Positions 14,151-25,793 of a stretch of DNA of 64,000 nt are shown here, one piece after another (within the stretch, counting starts at the first letter, position 1; every line of letters starts with the position of its first letter). Source of the DNA: Artemia franciscana. Lineage: Eukaryota; Arthropoda; Branchiopoda; Anostraca; Artemiidae. Under the pieces are notes generated by a model. That model ran no database searches. It had not been told where the DNA came from and saw only the letters and a list, made by a program, of their open reading frames with translations. The position numbers and the translations under genes are program-made. Location of the stretch: contig NC_088865.1 in assembly GCF_032884065.1 (NCBI RefSeq), forward strand, positions 45,021,152-45,085,151. The letters run 5' to 3'.

Positions 14151-15689
14151 CCTGTACAATTTTATTAAAGCTAAAACGGCCAGCTTATAATAGATCTATT
14201 TGACTTCGCGTCAGATCTTCTCTGGTTTTCCAGTTACCCTTTTCACATTTTTTTCTCCAAAAATTAAATAGTATGTTAAAGTAGATAAGTTAGGAACCCT
14301 CTCATTTGTAGTATTACTCTGAAATTAATTTATCATGAAACGTTTAACTATTTTAATATTAAGAAATCAGATTAATCAAATCTGCCCAACTAATCAGCTT
14401 ACCACAAACAGTTGTCGATAGGAGATTTTTTTTTTACAATTAGTTGAGTTTGACTACTTTTGTGCAATTGACAGTCACTCTAATCTCAGCTATGTGATGA
14501 TAGAATATCTTTTACGTAGTTAGTGAAAATTTAGTTGCAGTAAAGTTTCTCCAATTGAAAGAGCCTTTAAAGAGTCTTATTGAAGGAACCCTTGGAAATT
14601 TCTTGGGCAGTAGAATTTTCGCTGGCTTTTTTCATTAGTTGGCTTAGGAAAAACAAGACAAAGTTATAAATGAATAATAAAATTAAATAGCCAAGAAAAA
14701 CTATGATATTATCATCCAATGAACAGAAAAGAAGCGATAATAACAAAAGCAGATATTTTGGCAAGGGCATCCGCGAAAGTTGTATTCAGTGCTAAAAAAA
14801 GAAGAAAACATCTTCAACCTTATGAACCTTTTTGAACCTTATGAACATTTTTGAGCCTTTTGAACACAGTTTCAACATAACAGTTGTGATTTGTTTGTTA
14901 AATATATCTTTATGCTTTTTGTAACTTACCCAAGAATTCAACTTTTATGTATTTCCAAGCAATGGCACAAACACTCGCTATGTTGAGAAGCTAGAGAATA
15001 ACTCTGGGATGGGGACTCAGATGATCCTAAGCAGTGTTTAGTTAATATTGAGTGGGTTGCTTTTGGAGATAATGCCTGTTTAGAATTTATTAGGACAGAA
15101 TTTGACAAAGCCCTGTATTCACGCACTTTAGATCGAGGAAGACAATCGTGAGGGTAGTTAATTTTGGCCCATTTTGTGTTATATCCAAAAGTCTGGTATT
15201 TTTTGTAATCTAATCAAATGTCTTGAGCTATTGTTATATATGTAGCGGTTGTAAGCTGGATACAATGGCATTTCAGAAGTATGTATGTCTTCGATGAATA
15301 AAATGTAAATGAGGCTAAAATATAACATAAAAAAAACGCCTTTAAGTCTTTCAACATAGCAAACCCGCAGGGCGCGCTGATGGATTTGTAGCAAAAAATG
15401 AAAAGTATCTGGTTAATGAGTCAGTTTAATAGACATTAAAGCAAATTATAAAAAAAACAAAACAACAACGTTAGGCGTCAATTTGTCGGAGCCGTCTTCT
15501 GGTTTACTCTTTTTTTTTTGTAATACAAATTTCTCCTTCTATGTAAAAAGATGTGTAGGCCCTAACATTCTGTGATCAACTTTGGTTTGCCTTAGTCATC
15601 ATAATTTACACTTTTTGGGAATTTTTTAATTTAATAGTCTGTTTCAAGAGATCCATGCAAGGGCATAGAAAGCTTTTTCTTTTTATTTA

Positions 15690-15798
15690 ACCAGTAAGGA
15701 TAGTCCTACAAGAAGAAGCAAAACAAAGACTGCAGTTGATACTTGACACCATAACTGATAAGGCCAAGAAAGCAGTCACGGCCTTCGAATGCCTGGGG
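15690..15798 (+). pseudogene. Reverse-transcriptase tail fragment (left arm)
   Basis: Translation includes VRIVLQEEAKQRLQLILDT followed by ITDKAKKAVTAFECLG. This matches the C-terminal part of the longer LINE RT fragment at 19723-19974. It is a relic of a non-LTR retrotransposon carried in the duplicated segment. Confidence 0.7.
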
Positions 15799-15885
15799 TC
15801 TCTCCTAATTTATTTCTAAGTCTGATGAATCCTTTAAAATTCCGACTTGCATTACCTTAGACCTTAGTTCCTCTAGGGCTAGGTA

Positions 15886-17593
15886 TCAAACAGTTCGTGG
15901 TAACGAACTGTAGTAAGGAGCGACCCGGCTCAATAGTAACCAAAACTCTAAAAAATGGAATTTTGATACCAATAGCTATATCAAAAGAATCGCATTTTAA
16001 TGCTGGTTTTAAATATATAAGTTTCATCAAGTTTAGTCTTACCCATCAAAAGTAACGAGCCTGAGAAAATTTAAGTTATTTTAGAAAATAGGGGGAAACA
16101 CCCCCTAAAAGTCAGAGAATCTTAACGAAAATCACACCATCAGATTCAGCGTATCAGAGAACCCTATTGTAGAAGTTTCGAGCTCCTATCTACAAAAATG
16201 TGGAATTTTGCATTTTTTGCCAGAAGGCAGATCACGGATGCGTGTTTATTTGTTTTTTTTTTTTTTTTTCCCAGGGGTGATCGTATCGACCCAGTTGTCC
16301 TAGAATGTTGCAAGAGGGCTCATTCTAACGGAAATGAAAAGTTCTAGTGCCCTTTTTAAGTGACCAAAAAAATTGGAGGGCACCTAGGCCCCCTCCCACG
16401 CTAATTATTTTCCCAAAGTCAACGGATCAAAATTCTGAGATAGCCATTTTATTCAACGTAGTCGAAAAACCTTATAACTATGTCTTTGGGGACGACTTAC
16501 TCCCCCACAGTCCCCGTGGGAGGGGCAACAAGTTACAAACTTTGACCTGTGCTTACATATAGTAATGGTTATTGGGAAGTATACAGGCGTTTTCAGGAGG
16601 ATTTTTCTGGTTGGGGGGAGGGGTTGAGAAGAGGGGCATATTCTGGGGGAACTTTCCATCGAGAATTTGTCATGGGAAAAGAAAACTTCCATGAAGGGAG
16701 AGCAGGATTTACTAGCATTATTTAAAAAAAAAATTAAAAAATAAATGTGAAAAAGCTTTTTCAGCTGGAAGTAAGGAACAGCAATAAAACTTAAAACAAA
16801 CAGAATTTATTACCCATATAAGGGGCTCACCTCCTTATGATATCTAGCTCTTTACGCTAAAGTATTTTTAGTAATTTCAACTAATTATTCTACGGCTTTT
16901 GTGATTCAGGGGTCATTCTTAATGAATTGGGATAAAATTTAAGCTTTAGTGTAAAGAGCGAGGTACTGACGATGGGGCGAATCCCCTCATATATGTAATA
17001 AAAACATGAGAATACAAAAGTTCTTTACGTAAGCTAATTTATAAGTTACGTAAATCTTTTACCAATAAAAAGATTCGTAAAAAATTAAAAGTTCTAGCTG
17101 CCTTTTTAATTAACGAAAAAATCGGAGGATAACTAGGCTTCGCCCCCGCTCTTTTTTTCTCAAAATCATTCGATCAAAATTATGAGAAAGCCATTTAGCC
17201 CCCCCCCCAAAAAAAAAAATATGCAAATTTTGTTTTGATTATTCCTCTGCGGAGAGCCAAAATCAAAACATGCATTGATTCAAAAACGTTCAGAAATTAA
17301 ATAAAAAAAACGAGTTTTTTTAACTGAAAGTAAGGAGCGACATTAAAACTTAAAACGCACAGAAATTACTTCGTATATGAAAGAGGCTGCTTCCTCATCA
17401 ACGCCCCGCTCTTTACGCTAAAGTTTTTTACTGTTTTAAAAAGAAGAATTGAGAGAAAGAGTCAAACTTTAGCGTAAAGAGCGGGGTGTTGATCAGGAAG
17501 CAGCCTCTTTCATATACGAAGTAATTTCTGTGCGTTTTAAGTTTTAATGTCGCTCCTCACTTTCAGTTAAAAAAACTCGTTTTTTTTATTTAA
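15886..17593 (+). mobile_element. Family R reference copy with two empty sites
   Basis: This 1708 bp insert is absent from the matching positions in the right arm (junction 21409/21410) and in a third related copy (19537/19538). It starts TCAAACAG after an A and ends TTTAA before a T. The empty sites read A|T, so either there is no target duplication or there is a 2 bp AT one. The 5' end folds as a 9 bp stem (15890-15898 with 15903-15911, loop GGTA). The 3' end has AAAAAAAC-TC-GTTTTTTT (17569-17586) just before the terminus. Two long palindromic modules lie inside (about 16750-16990 and 17305-17590), each with AGTAAGGAGCGACATTAAAA and CTCTTTACGCTAAAG words. No ORF of useful size exists, so it is non-autonomous. 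It could be Helitron-like or a foldback/MITE-type element. Confidence 0.88.
17305..17590. repeat. Long palindromic 3' module of family R
   Basis: About 115 bp arms, AGTAAGGAGCGAC...CGCTAAAGTT and its complement, meet around a short centre near 17440. Similar modules occur near 49520-49800, 52500-52775, 55420-55700, 57885-58155 and 62305-62610. As single strands they would form very stable hairpins. Confidence 0.85.
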
Positions 17594-19439
17594 TTGCACA
17601 TAGGGCGTCTAAAAGCCTTGCCAGACGTATCGGAGCGGAGTTGCGGCAATGACGACTTCAAATTACTGTCAAATTGACAGCCCTGTTGTCTTAAGGTCTT
17701 GGTCGTACTGCTGTCTCAAGGTATGTTTTGGTCAACCTCTTCTACACCTCCCCTCTGGGCGCTCAATTTTAATGAAATGATTGAAATGTACTGCTACCAC
17801 AGCCCTTCTAGGTACCCAAAGAATATACATTTATGCGTACAGGTAAAGTTCTTAAGAGTATAGCCAGAGCTCAGGAACTGCATTAGTGCCATTTACTTTC
17901 TACTTTTCCTGCAATTTATATATCTTTTTGAAATTTGTTGGTGGTCACTAGGAAACTGAAATTACTTGCGAGCCATTGCACGTTTTAAACGTATTAGATT
18001 AATTATTTGCTGATTGTGTCTGAGAGGTCCATAGACAGCAATCAATTCTTTTACAAAGAGGAAAGTCTTGGTATGTTTATCTTTCCGCGTAAGCTAGCAA
18101 TGTTTTTGGTTATTTACAAAGGTTCAGCAGGATTTCAAGATTATTAAACTTTTTTTAAAGAAATTTATTTTAATATTTAAACCATGCTGAATCGATCAAA
18201 AATAAATACGCGCATTCAACAAGCTATTGCAGTGTCGAAAAGAAAGGTGCGCTCTTTAAAATTACAAGTTCCCTGGGTGTATCCTTTTTTACAGAGTTTT
18301 CCCCCCAATAGTTATATCAACTTCTGAACGTTTCACTTTCTTTATTGGGTTCTTATAGACTAGCTAAGGGTTATTAGAGACGAAAGTTTGTCTTACAATA
18401 AGTTAATTTCCGCTCAAAATTATAAGCGTTTATGAAACAATTAGAAGATCTTATGGGTCCTAGACGTACCTTTCCAAAATTCAAAAATTCTTTCCAAATT
18501 TTCCGAAGAATTATTTCCGTTTACTTCCACAAAAATTCAAATGTTGTGCGTTTTACTCCAAATGTTTATAAATAAAACAAAAAAAATACGAAGGCTCATT
18601 CCTTGAAAATCAGAGGCATGAATAAGCATCACTTCTGAAAGATTAAACATATTTGAAATAATATTTTATTTACAAGGCTTAAGAGGTAGATAGACCTCTT
18701 TTCGGAGTTGTTTGAACGAATAAAAGCCTTTAAATTTTCATCTGTTGGAAAGTGAAATTAATTCAAGGATTTCACAGTTCAAAAACTGTCAAAAAAAATT
18801 ATAGAAAATTAGCATTTATCTAAAAATTCATTAGAATGAAAAGAAAATCTTCATCTACAGTTATTACTGCAGTTCGAGAAGCAGATTAAAAAAAACATTG
18901 GGGGGGGGGAATAAGCTAAAAAAGCATTGAACACCTCGAGAAGGTGCTGCTTTCCTTTGAAGGTATAGTGGTCACTTAAGATGTATAGTCCACATTTTCA
19001 TTCAGTTGTGACAAAGATGGCATTCCTTAAAACTACACAATTTTTAACAACTAAATAAAATTTCAAAGAAAATCCTTGGGTAAATGAGTCTAGGGGAAGG
19101 TGGGGCAAGAAATTTTTATTTGATATCCATGGTACTCTGAGGGGCTCAATTTTAAACTATTTGCTAAGGAATTAAGGCATTTGGTAGCACCTAGAAGGGC
19201 TGTGGTAGCAGTACATTTCAGTCAGCCAATTAGAAACGTCACTTTACCCTGTAAGAAAAAAGTTTTACAAATGTTTCTCCAGTTGGGTTTTCTTTCTGAT
19301 TTATCAGTAAAGAGCCAAACAGATATGTATCATGAGGATTTTGCCTGAGTTGACCATTTTCAAAAAGCCCATCTTCCGAGTATGTCTAGTCGCCATAGAT
19401 AATCTCAATACTAAAAGCTGATTGGATTAAATAAGTCTT

Positions 19440-19700
19440 TCACAAATTAGGTCTCTCCTAATTTTTTTCAAAGTCTGATGAATCCTTTACAATTTCGGTT
19501 ACATTACCTTAAACCTTAGTTCCTATAGGGCTAGTTATTGCACATAGGACGTCTAAAAGCCTCGCCAGACGTATCAGAGCGGAGTCGCGGCAGTGACGAC
19601 TTAAAATAACTGTCGAATTGACAGCACTGTTGTCTTAAGGTCTTGGTCGTACTGCCGTCTCAAGGTATGTTTTGGTCCACCTCATCTACACCTCCCCTAT
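19440..19700 (+). repeat. Third copy of an arm segment, R insertion absent
   Basis: Matches 15798-15885 joined directly to 17594-17760 (GTCTCTCCTAAT..., then GGGCTAGTTATTGCACATAG, then GCCAGACGTATC). It is a dispersed copy with about 5-10% visible differences. It provides an empty site for the R insertion at 15886. Confidence 0.8.
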
Positions 19701-19722
19701 GGGTGCCACTCTTATACAGTTC

Positions 19723-19974
19723 TTAGAAGTTGGTCCCCAGGCATTCAAAGGCCGTGACTGCTTTCTTTGCCTTATCAGTTATGGTGTCAAGTATCAACTG
19801 AAGTCTTTGTTTTGCTTCTTCTTGTAGGACTATCCTTACTCCAGAACCTGATGACTGCCGTAGAACGTAGTCCATTATGATAACAAATAGTAATGGAGAT
19901 AGAATGCATCCCCATTTAACACCAGGATTATCCTGAAGAACCGCTTCTCCATATTTTCGGTTCGAACACAGCAT
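19723..19974 (-). pseudogene. LINE reverse-transcriptase fragment
   Basis: An 83-codon open stretch contains GVKWGCILSPLLFVIIMDYV, the conserved RT palm block with the x-QG-x-x-L-SP-LLF pattern (here KWG), followed by the EEAKQRLQLILDT tail also present at 15690 and 21497. The YADD block is missing, so this is a deleted remnant of an RTE/Jockey-like element, clade uncertain. Confidence 0.75.
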
Positions 19975-20049
19975 TCACTACGTTCATAGAAGGCTGCTAT
20001 CCTTTTAACTAGTTTATCCGGTCACAAGTTTGATTACGTGATATAATAC

Positions 20050-20470
20050 TAAAATTATTAATATAAGGACAAAATTCTGTTCGTTTTAAATTCTAATGTC
20101 ACTCCTTACTTGAAGTTAAAAAACTTGCTTTTTTTATTTAATATGAGTTTTTGAATAAATGAAGTTTTTGAATTAATGCATGTTTTGACTTTGGCTCACC
20201 TTACATGAATAATTGAAACGAAATTTACATATTAATTTTTTTTTGCTAAATGGCTTTCTCATAGTTATGATCGGACGATTTTGATAAGAAAAACGGGTGG
20301 GGTAGGAGGCCCAGTTAACCTCCAATTTTTGGTAACTTTAAACTACAACTATTTTTTTTTTATTTTTTGTACGAACGTTTTTGTTAGTAATAAACAAACT
20401 TACCTTGCGTATTAACTTACGTAACAAACTTCTACATTTGTGTATTTTTATTACGCATATGAGGGAATTT
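20050..20470 (-). mobile_element. Family R fragment, inner part, reversed
   Basis: Contains the module end (TTAATATGAG after TTTTTATT), then GAATTAATGCATGTTTTGA and a CTCCAATTTTTGGTAAC-type segment, and stops at TATGAGGGAA exactly where the right palindrome arm begins. It may mark the breakpoint of the inversion. Confidence 0.75.
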
Positions 20471-21496
20471 TTGGGGAAGTAAACGGAAATAATTCTTCGG
20501 AAAATTTGGAAAGAATTTTTGAATTTTGGAAAGGTACGTCTAGGACCCATAAGATCTTCTAATTGTTTCATAAACGCTTATAATTTTGAGCGGAAATTAA
20601 CTTATTGTAAGACAAACTTTCGTCTCTAATAACCCTTAGCTAGTCTATAAGAACCCAATAAAGAAAGTGAAACGTTCAGAAGTTGATATAACTATTGGGG
20701 GGAAAACTCTGTAAAAAAGGATACACCCAGGGAACTTGTAATTTTAAAGAGCGCACCTTTCTTTTCGACACTGCAATAGCTTGTTGAATGCGCGTATTTA
20801 TTTTTGATCGATTCAACATGGTTTAAATATTAAAATAAATTTCTTTAAAAAAAGTTTAATAATCTTGAAATCCTGCTGAACCTTTGTAACTAACCAAAAA
20901 CATTGCTAGCTTACGCGGAAAGATAAACATACCAAGACTTTCCTCTTTGTAAAAGAATTGATTGCTGTCTATGGACCTCTCAGACACAATCAGCAAATAA
21001 TTAATCTAATACGTTTAAAACGTGCAATGGCTCGCAAGTAATTTCAGTTTCCTAGTGACCACCAACAAATTTCAAAAAGATATATAAATTGCAGGAAAAG
21101 TAGAAAGTAAATGGCACTAATGCAGTTCCTGAGCTCTGGCTATACTCTTAAGAACTTTACCTGTACGCCTAAATGTATATTCTTTGGGTACCTAGAAGGG
21201 CTGTGGTAGCAGTACATTTCAGTCATTTCATTAAAATTGAGCGCCCAGAGGGGAGGTATAGAAGAGGTTGACCAAAACATACCTTGAGACAGCAGTACGA
21301 CCAAGACCTTAAGACAACAGGGCTGTCAATTTGACAGTAATTTGAAGTCGTCATTGCCGCAACTCCGCTCCGATACGTCTGGCGAGGCTTTTAGATGCCC
21401 TATGTGCAATACCTAGCCCTAGAGGAACTAAGGTCTAAGGTAATGCAAGTCGAAATTTTAAAGGATTCATCAGACTTAGAAATAAATTAGGAGAGA

Positions 21497-21604
21497 CCCC
21501 AGGCATTCGAAGGCCGTGACTGCTTTCTTGGCCTTATCAGTTATGGTGTCAAGTATCAACTGCAGTCTTTGTTTTGCTTCTTCTTGTAGGACTATCCTTA
21601 CTGG
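21497..21604 (-). pseudogene. Reverse-transcriptase tail fragment (right arm)
   Basis: Mirror copy of 15690-15798, with the same DTITDKAKKAVTAFECLG reading on the - strand. It is followed by the arm-specific ACTGGTTAAAT boundary shared with the left arm. Confidence 0.7.
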
Positions 21605-23142
21605 TTAAATAAAATGAAAAAGCTTTCTATGCCCTTGCATATCTCTTGAAACAGACTATTAAATTAAAAAATTCCCAAAAAGTGTAAATTATGATGACTA
21701 AGGCAAAACAAAGTTGATCACAGAATGTTAGGGCCTACACATCTTTTTACATAGAAGGAGAAATTTGTATTGCAAAAAAAAAGAGTAAACCAGAAGACGG
21801 CTCCGACAAATTGACGCCTAACGTTGTTGTTTTGTTTTTTTTTATAATTTGCTTTAATGTCTATAAACTGACTCATTAACCAGATACTTCTCATTTTTTG
21901 CTACAAATCCATCAGCGCGCCCTGCGGGTTTGCTATGATGAAAGACTTAAAGGCGTTTTTTTTATGTTATATTTTAGCCTCATTTACATTTTATTCATCG
22001 AAGACATACATACTTCTGAAATGCCATTGTATCCAGCGTGCAACCGCTACATATATAACAATAGCTCAAGACATTTGATTAGATTACAAAAAATACCAGA
22101 CTCTTGGATATAACACAAAATGGGACAAAATTAACTACCCTCACGATTGTCTTCCTCGATCTAAAGTGCGTGAATCCAGGGCTTTGTCAAATTCTGTTCT
22201 AATAAATTCTAAACAGGCATTATCTCCAAAAGCAACCCACTCAATATTAACTAAACACTGCTTAGGATCATCTGAGTCCCCATCCCAGAGTTATTCTCTA
22301 GCTTCTCAACATAGCAAGTGTTTGTGCCATTGCTTGGAAATACATAAAAGTTGAATTCTTGGGTAAGTTACAAAAAGCATAAAGATATATTTAACAAACA
22401 AATCACAACTGTTATGTTGAAACTGTGTTCAAAAGGCTCAAAAATGTTCATAAGGTTCAAAAAGGTTCATAAGGTTGAAGATGTTTTCTTCTTTTTTTAG
22501 CACTGAATACAACTTTCGCGGATGCCCTTGCCAAAATATCTGCTTTTGTTATTATCGCTTCTTTTCTGTTCATTGGATGATAATATCATAGTTTTTCTTG
22601 GCTATTTAATTTTATTATTCATTTATAACTTTGTCTTGTTTTTCATAAGCCAACTAATGAAAAAAGCCAGCGAAAATTCTACTGCCCAAGAAATTTCCAA
22701 GGGTTCCTTCAATAAGACTCTTTAAAGGCTCTTTCAATTGGAGAAACTTTACTGCAACTAAATTTTCACTAACTACGTAAAAGATATTCTATCATCACAT
22801 AGCTGAGATTAGAGTGACCGTCAAGTGCACAAAAGTAGTCAAACTCAACTAATTGTAAAAAAAAAAAATCTCCTATCGACAACTGTTTGTGGTAAGCTGA
22901 TTAGTTGGGCAGATTTGATTAATCTGATTTCTTAATATTAAAATAGTTAAACGTTTCATGATAAATTAATTTCAGAGTATTACTACAAATGAGAGGGCTC
23001 CTAACTTATCTACTTTAACATACTATTTAATTTTTGGAGAAAAAAATGTGAAAAGGCTAACTGGAAAACCAGAGAAGATCTGACGCGAAGTCAAATAGAT
23101 CTATTATAAGCTGGCCGTTTTAGCTTTAATAAAATTGTACAG

Positions 23143-23335
23143 GAAAGGAAAAGGAATAGGTTTTATTTGCACAATCTTTCGTAGTCATAAAACTAAATGG
23201 CGCTTGTGCTTACAAAAAAGAAAAAAGGATTAAATCAAACGACAAAAAAAAAATCAGAAGGCAAATAGTTTAAAATCAACAATTGTTATACTTTGATACA
23301 AAGAAAGGGATGAATGAGTTGGAAAAACGATTTCC
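23143..23335. other. Right-arm-specific segment
   Basis: About 195 bases that replace the 45 bases at 14108-14150 of the left arm. The segment is AT-rich with a purine-rich part (AGGAAAGGAAAAGGAATAGG). No gene is seen. Confidence 0.6.
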
Positions 23336-23446
23336 GAAGTAGAGTAGAATATTCAGATCAAACTGCATAGAAATAGAGTAAACAGAATAAATGTGCCAGA
23401 ACATTCAAAAGGCTTGTATAACATGAGAGTACCTTTCGACAATTAT

Positions 23447-23762
23447 CTCAAAAGGAATTTAGGTCCCAAAATTGTTTCATATGAGAAAATGAATGTATCT
23501 TGCCTGAATATCTCCAAAGGAATTTAGGTCCCAAAATTGTTTCTGATGGGAAACTGAATGTATCTAGCCTGAATATCTCCAAAGGAATTTAGGTCCCAAA
23601 ATTGTTTCTAATGGGAAACTCAATACCTCTAGCCTGAATATCTCCAAAGGAATTTAGGTCCAAAAATTTCGTCTTATAGGAAACTGAATACCTCTAGTCT
23701 AAATATCTTCAAAGGAATTTAGGTCCCAAAATTGCTTCTTATAGGAGACTGAATAATTCCTA
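23447..23762 (-). repeat. Five-copy tandem repeat of about 62 bp (right arm)
   Basis: Inverted counterpart of 13683-13995, with the AGGAATTTAGGTCCCAAAAT core in each unit. Confidence 0.9.
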
Positions 23763-24869
23763 TAATTAAGTACATTCCTATGATTAAGTACTAGAAATAA
23801 AAAATTAAAACAATTTAATGATCCCGGGAGCGGATCCCTCTCTACCAAATTCCATGAACAAACTACAACCGACTTAGCCTACCATGGTTGCAGCGGCAGC
23901 TGCGGCCTAGTAAAGATTTATCAGCAGCCCATAGAAACCAAAAGTTAAAAAATGCATTTAGAAAAAAACTTGTTAGTGAAAAAATTGCCATCTGACACTG
24001 ATCGAATAATGGCAACTATTAATTCGGTTCGTCTCAAAAGTATAAGTTTATTGCGAAAAAAAATTATGGTGAATTCAAACAAAGGCTGAAATCCCTCGAA
24101 AATGGCGCCAGATCAAAATGAAAATATATATGGCACTTCAGGTGCCATATGGTGCTTAAATGGCACTTTGGTGCGATTTCCGAAGTGGTGGGACTAGGAG
24201 GCTACCAAAACATCGTAGACAAATTTCTAATAGCTGATATAAAAGATATTTATTATATCTACATTTCTCTGATAGATTCCACCATTTTGCACCAATAATG
24301 GCACTATTGGTGCCATGTCAAGTGGAAAAGTCAGGGCTAGTGCGCTACCAGAATTTTTGATAGAGATGTTTATTGGTTCATTTGAAATCTATTGCTCATT
24401 TGTTTTGTTGAAAGGTCAGAAATAAATTGAATTGAATATGTACGTGCTTTTTATCAGTTCTGTCTTCCATAGGTGCCATATAGCACTAAAAAAGGCACTT
24501 TGGGTGCTATTTCTTACGTGGAAAACCTTGGAAGTATATTACAGAATCATTGTAATAATTATGGTCCAAAACCCTTAACTGTAGGTTTACAAGAACCTAT
24601 GGCATTGTGGAGGTTACTTTCCAACTCATTCTTGTTTATTGTTATTCTGCACCCGTGTGTCTATAATTTCTGGTGTTTATTGTGGGGAGGGAGAGTATGT
24701 TCAGTTAAATAAGTTAGACATATCAACATTTTGCTTAGGTTTTAAAAACCTTAAAAATATTCTTTATAAAGAACAGTTACTCTTTCCGAACTGTCGAGGT
24801 TGCCGACGTTCAAAAATCGTTTACACGATTTTGTGTAGCATGGATTTCTCGGCATTATTTGAAAAATGA

Positions 24870-24990
24870 TCAGAAATTAAATAAAATAAAATTCAAGTTA
24901 AAGTAAGGAGCGACATTAAAACTTAAAACAAACATACAATATTCCATATATGAGCGTCGCCCACACCCCCACTACATTTTAGAGGTTAAA
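24870..24990 (-). mobile_element. Family R 3'-end fragment (right arm)
   Basis: Mirror of 12440-12566, with AAGTAAGGAGCGACATTAAA as the diagnostic word. Confidence 0.65.
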
Positions 24991-25109
24991 AGACACGCAA
25001 CATCGGACACGTGAGCGAGTCACTGAAAATGAACCTGGACAGCGAGAATAAAAACGTGTCAAAATTGAAAATGACGGTTATTGGGTTTGGGATTTTAACA
25101 TGGATAAGG

Positions 25110-25560
25110 GCATCAATGCCTACCATACCTTTGAAAATCAGAAACCTGGACTAGATAAATCGTTGGAAGAAAAAGAAGTGTTTGTCCCACGACCTGAATA
25201 ATTAAGAGAAACAAAGGTTTGGCGATATGTCTTTCATAATGACAAAAGACAAGCCGAGGCAAAAGAATAAGTTTCTGTCCCACCACCTGAACAATTAAAA
25301 GAAACAAAGATGGTCATCAATTTCTACCATATGTTTGAATATCAAAAACCTGTACTAGATAAATTGTTGGAAGAAAAAGAAGTTTGTGTCCCACCACCTG
25401 AACAACTAAGAGCAAAAAAAGTTCGGCAACGTGTCTTTTAAGACAAGCCAAGGAAAAGAAGGAGTTTTGTTTCACCACATGAACAATTAAAAGATACAAA
25501 GATTCGGTGATATGTCTTTCATAATGACGAAAGACATGTCGAGACAAAAGTTGAAGATCC
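25110..25560 (-). repeat. Imperfect tandem repeats 3' of ferritin copy B
   Basis: Mirror of 11870-12330. Slightly diverged units with CCACCACCTGAACAATTAA words. Confidence 0.8.
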
Positions 25561-25793
25561 AATAAAAAAGTAACTTTGCAAAGGCACTACTTATAATTTA
25601 TAAATTAATTTCCCACTTTTTTACTTTTCAACGAAAAGAAATTTGCAGCTGAAAGAAATCTTTGAAGAGCAAACTCAGCGCAAAACCTCTGTCATCAGCT
25701 AGGCTGAACATACAACTCAGTCAAGCAAATAAAAAGGCTTTTAATGATCGTCCATTACTAAAATTAAAAGGGTATGAACTAAAATTGTGTAAT

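Larger units (their letters stand above)
6625..18541. repeat. Left arm of giant inverted duplication
   Basis: This stretch reappears as reverse complement at 20463-30852. Paired coordinates sum to about 37477 at the outer end (6944 pairs with 30532) and shift to about 39004 at the inner end because of a 1.7 kb insertion in the left arm (15886-17593). Matching landmarks include all four ferritin exons, the R copy in intron 1, the tandem repeats downstream of the gene, and the 13.7 kb repeat. Differences are scattered substitutions and small indels, so the arms look recent but not identical. Confidence 0.95.
18542..20462. other. Asymmetric spacer of the giant palindrome
   Basis: Homology between the arms stops near 18541 and 20463. 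The spacer is itself a mosaic. 19190-19225 and 19440-19700 repeat parts of the arms (CTGTGGTAGCAGTACATTTC and TTGCACATAGG words), an RT fragment lies at 19723-19974, and a reversed family R piece lies at about 20050-20470. 18542-19080 has no recognisable feature apart from a G10 run near 18900. Confidence 0.75.

Noticed and set aside
14567-15394. Three 60-70 codon frames with matching mirror copies at 21898-22725
   Set aside because: Again conserved only because the arms are recent. One has a hydrophobic start but no recognisable family.
15886-17593. Calling family R an LTR or LINE element
   Set aside because: There are no long terminal direct repeats, no poly-A or short-repeat tail and no RT coding.
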